Source: an uncultured Eubacteriales bacterium
GTDB taxonomy: Bacteria > Bacillota > Clostridia > Christensenellales > Aristaeellaceae
Reading direction: 5' to 3'
Length of the DNA stretch: 33,124 bases
Assembly (NCBI GenBank): GCA_902781945.1
Contig: CACZLE010000025.1
Coordinates: forward strand, 1-33,124
Shown here: in pieces, positions 33,034-33,124 of the stretch
Layout: every line of letters starts with the position of its first letter
Numbering within the stretch: the first letter of the stretch is position 1
Made by a program: the position numbers and the translations under genes
Notes under the pieces: generated by a model
What the model was told of the DNA's origin: nothing
The model's input: the letters and a program-made list of their open reading frames with translations, nothing else
Databases searched by the model: none

Positions 33034-33124
33034 GCGTATGTTCCGCCTTTCTGCGAAAGGCACCCATGCGGTTATGAAACCGGGGGAGCGTTTCGCGTTA
33101 GATAGATATTTGCTATACTTTCCT
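33034..33124 (-). promoter_or_regulatory. leader of the purine permease operon, cut by the window edge
   Basis: Only 91 nt of upstream sequence are available. GCCTTTC-GCA-GAAAGGC (33045-33061, minus strand) is a 7-bp hairpin that includes the ribosome binding site. An AT-rich TATAGCAAATATC stretch near 33105-33117 could hold a -10 box. I see no purine riboswitch core in the part visible. Confidence 0.5.

Noticed and set aside
31801..33105. 434-codon plus-strand frame opposite the purine permease
   Set aside because: The extreme Gly, His, Gln and Asp content comes from reading the opposite strand of a membrane protein gene. No initiation signals were found.
33034..33124. purine riboswitch ahead of the permease operon
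   Set aside because: The visible 91 nt show no three-way junction core; the window ends too early to judge the rest.

Overview
The window looks like chromosomal DNA of a GC-rich, uncultured-type member of the Clostridia (Firmicutes), possibly a gut organism. Three things point that way: strong AGGAGG-type ribosome binding sites, canonical TTGACA/TATAAT promoters, and a gene set of NCS2 purine permease with adenine deaminase, DUF362, Crp/Fnr, GldG/DUF4340 and MATE-ATPase fusions. The genus is not resolved. No rRNA, CRISPR array, prophage or transposase was seen.

Layout. 1-982: hairpin-rich intergenic DNA and a five-gene tRNA operon on the minus strand (Val, Asp, Phe, Gly, Cys) with its own promoter and terminator. 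983-4930 (minus): a two-gene operon of an EamA-type transporter and a large MATE protein carrying an extra N-terminal membrane domain and a degenerate ATPase-like tail, then a GNAT acetyltransferase. 5062-9593 (plus): a tightly coupled four-gene ABC export operon (ATPase, permease, GldG-like, DUF4340). 10122-14474 (plus): an MBOAT O-acyltransferase, an AlgJ/DHHW-type partner, and a secreted SH3-NlpC/P60-like protein, all consistent with cell-surface polymer modification. 14512-15818 (minus): an AT-rich island with a type II restriction-modification pair (BglII/BstYI-like nuclease and MT-A70 methylase). 16014-18774 (plus): mnmG and a Crp/Fnr regulator. 18869-22300: a secreted Sel1-repeat protein (minus) divergent from a hexapeptide-repeat acetyltransferase (plus). 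22449-26167 (minus): DUF362 protein, a second MATE-ATPase fusion, and sfsA. 26270-29813 (plus): truA, pgk, tpiA and a YhbY/CRM RNA-binding protein. 29906-33033 (minus): NCS2 purine permease and adenine deaminase, a purine uptake and salvage operon.

The most unusual signal lies between the genes. Many longer intergenic gaps are packed with nested inverted repeats. Two of them (9751-9931 on plus and 17845-18026 on minus) are copies of one roughly 180-nt cloverleaf-like element. Their stems differ in sequence but keep base pairing, so the fold appears to be under selection or to be copied as a unit. A third region after tpiA holds a 34-nt perfect palindrome inside an 11-bp direct repeat that copies the end of tpiA, resembling an insertion with target duplication. 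Second in interest is the pair of MATE transporters fused to GHKL/RsbW-type ATPase domains, one apparently active and one degenerate.
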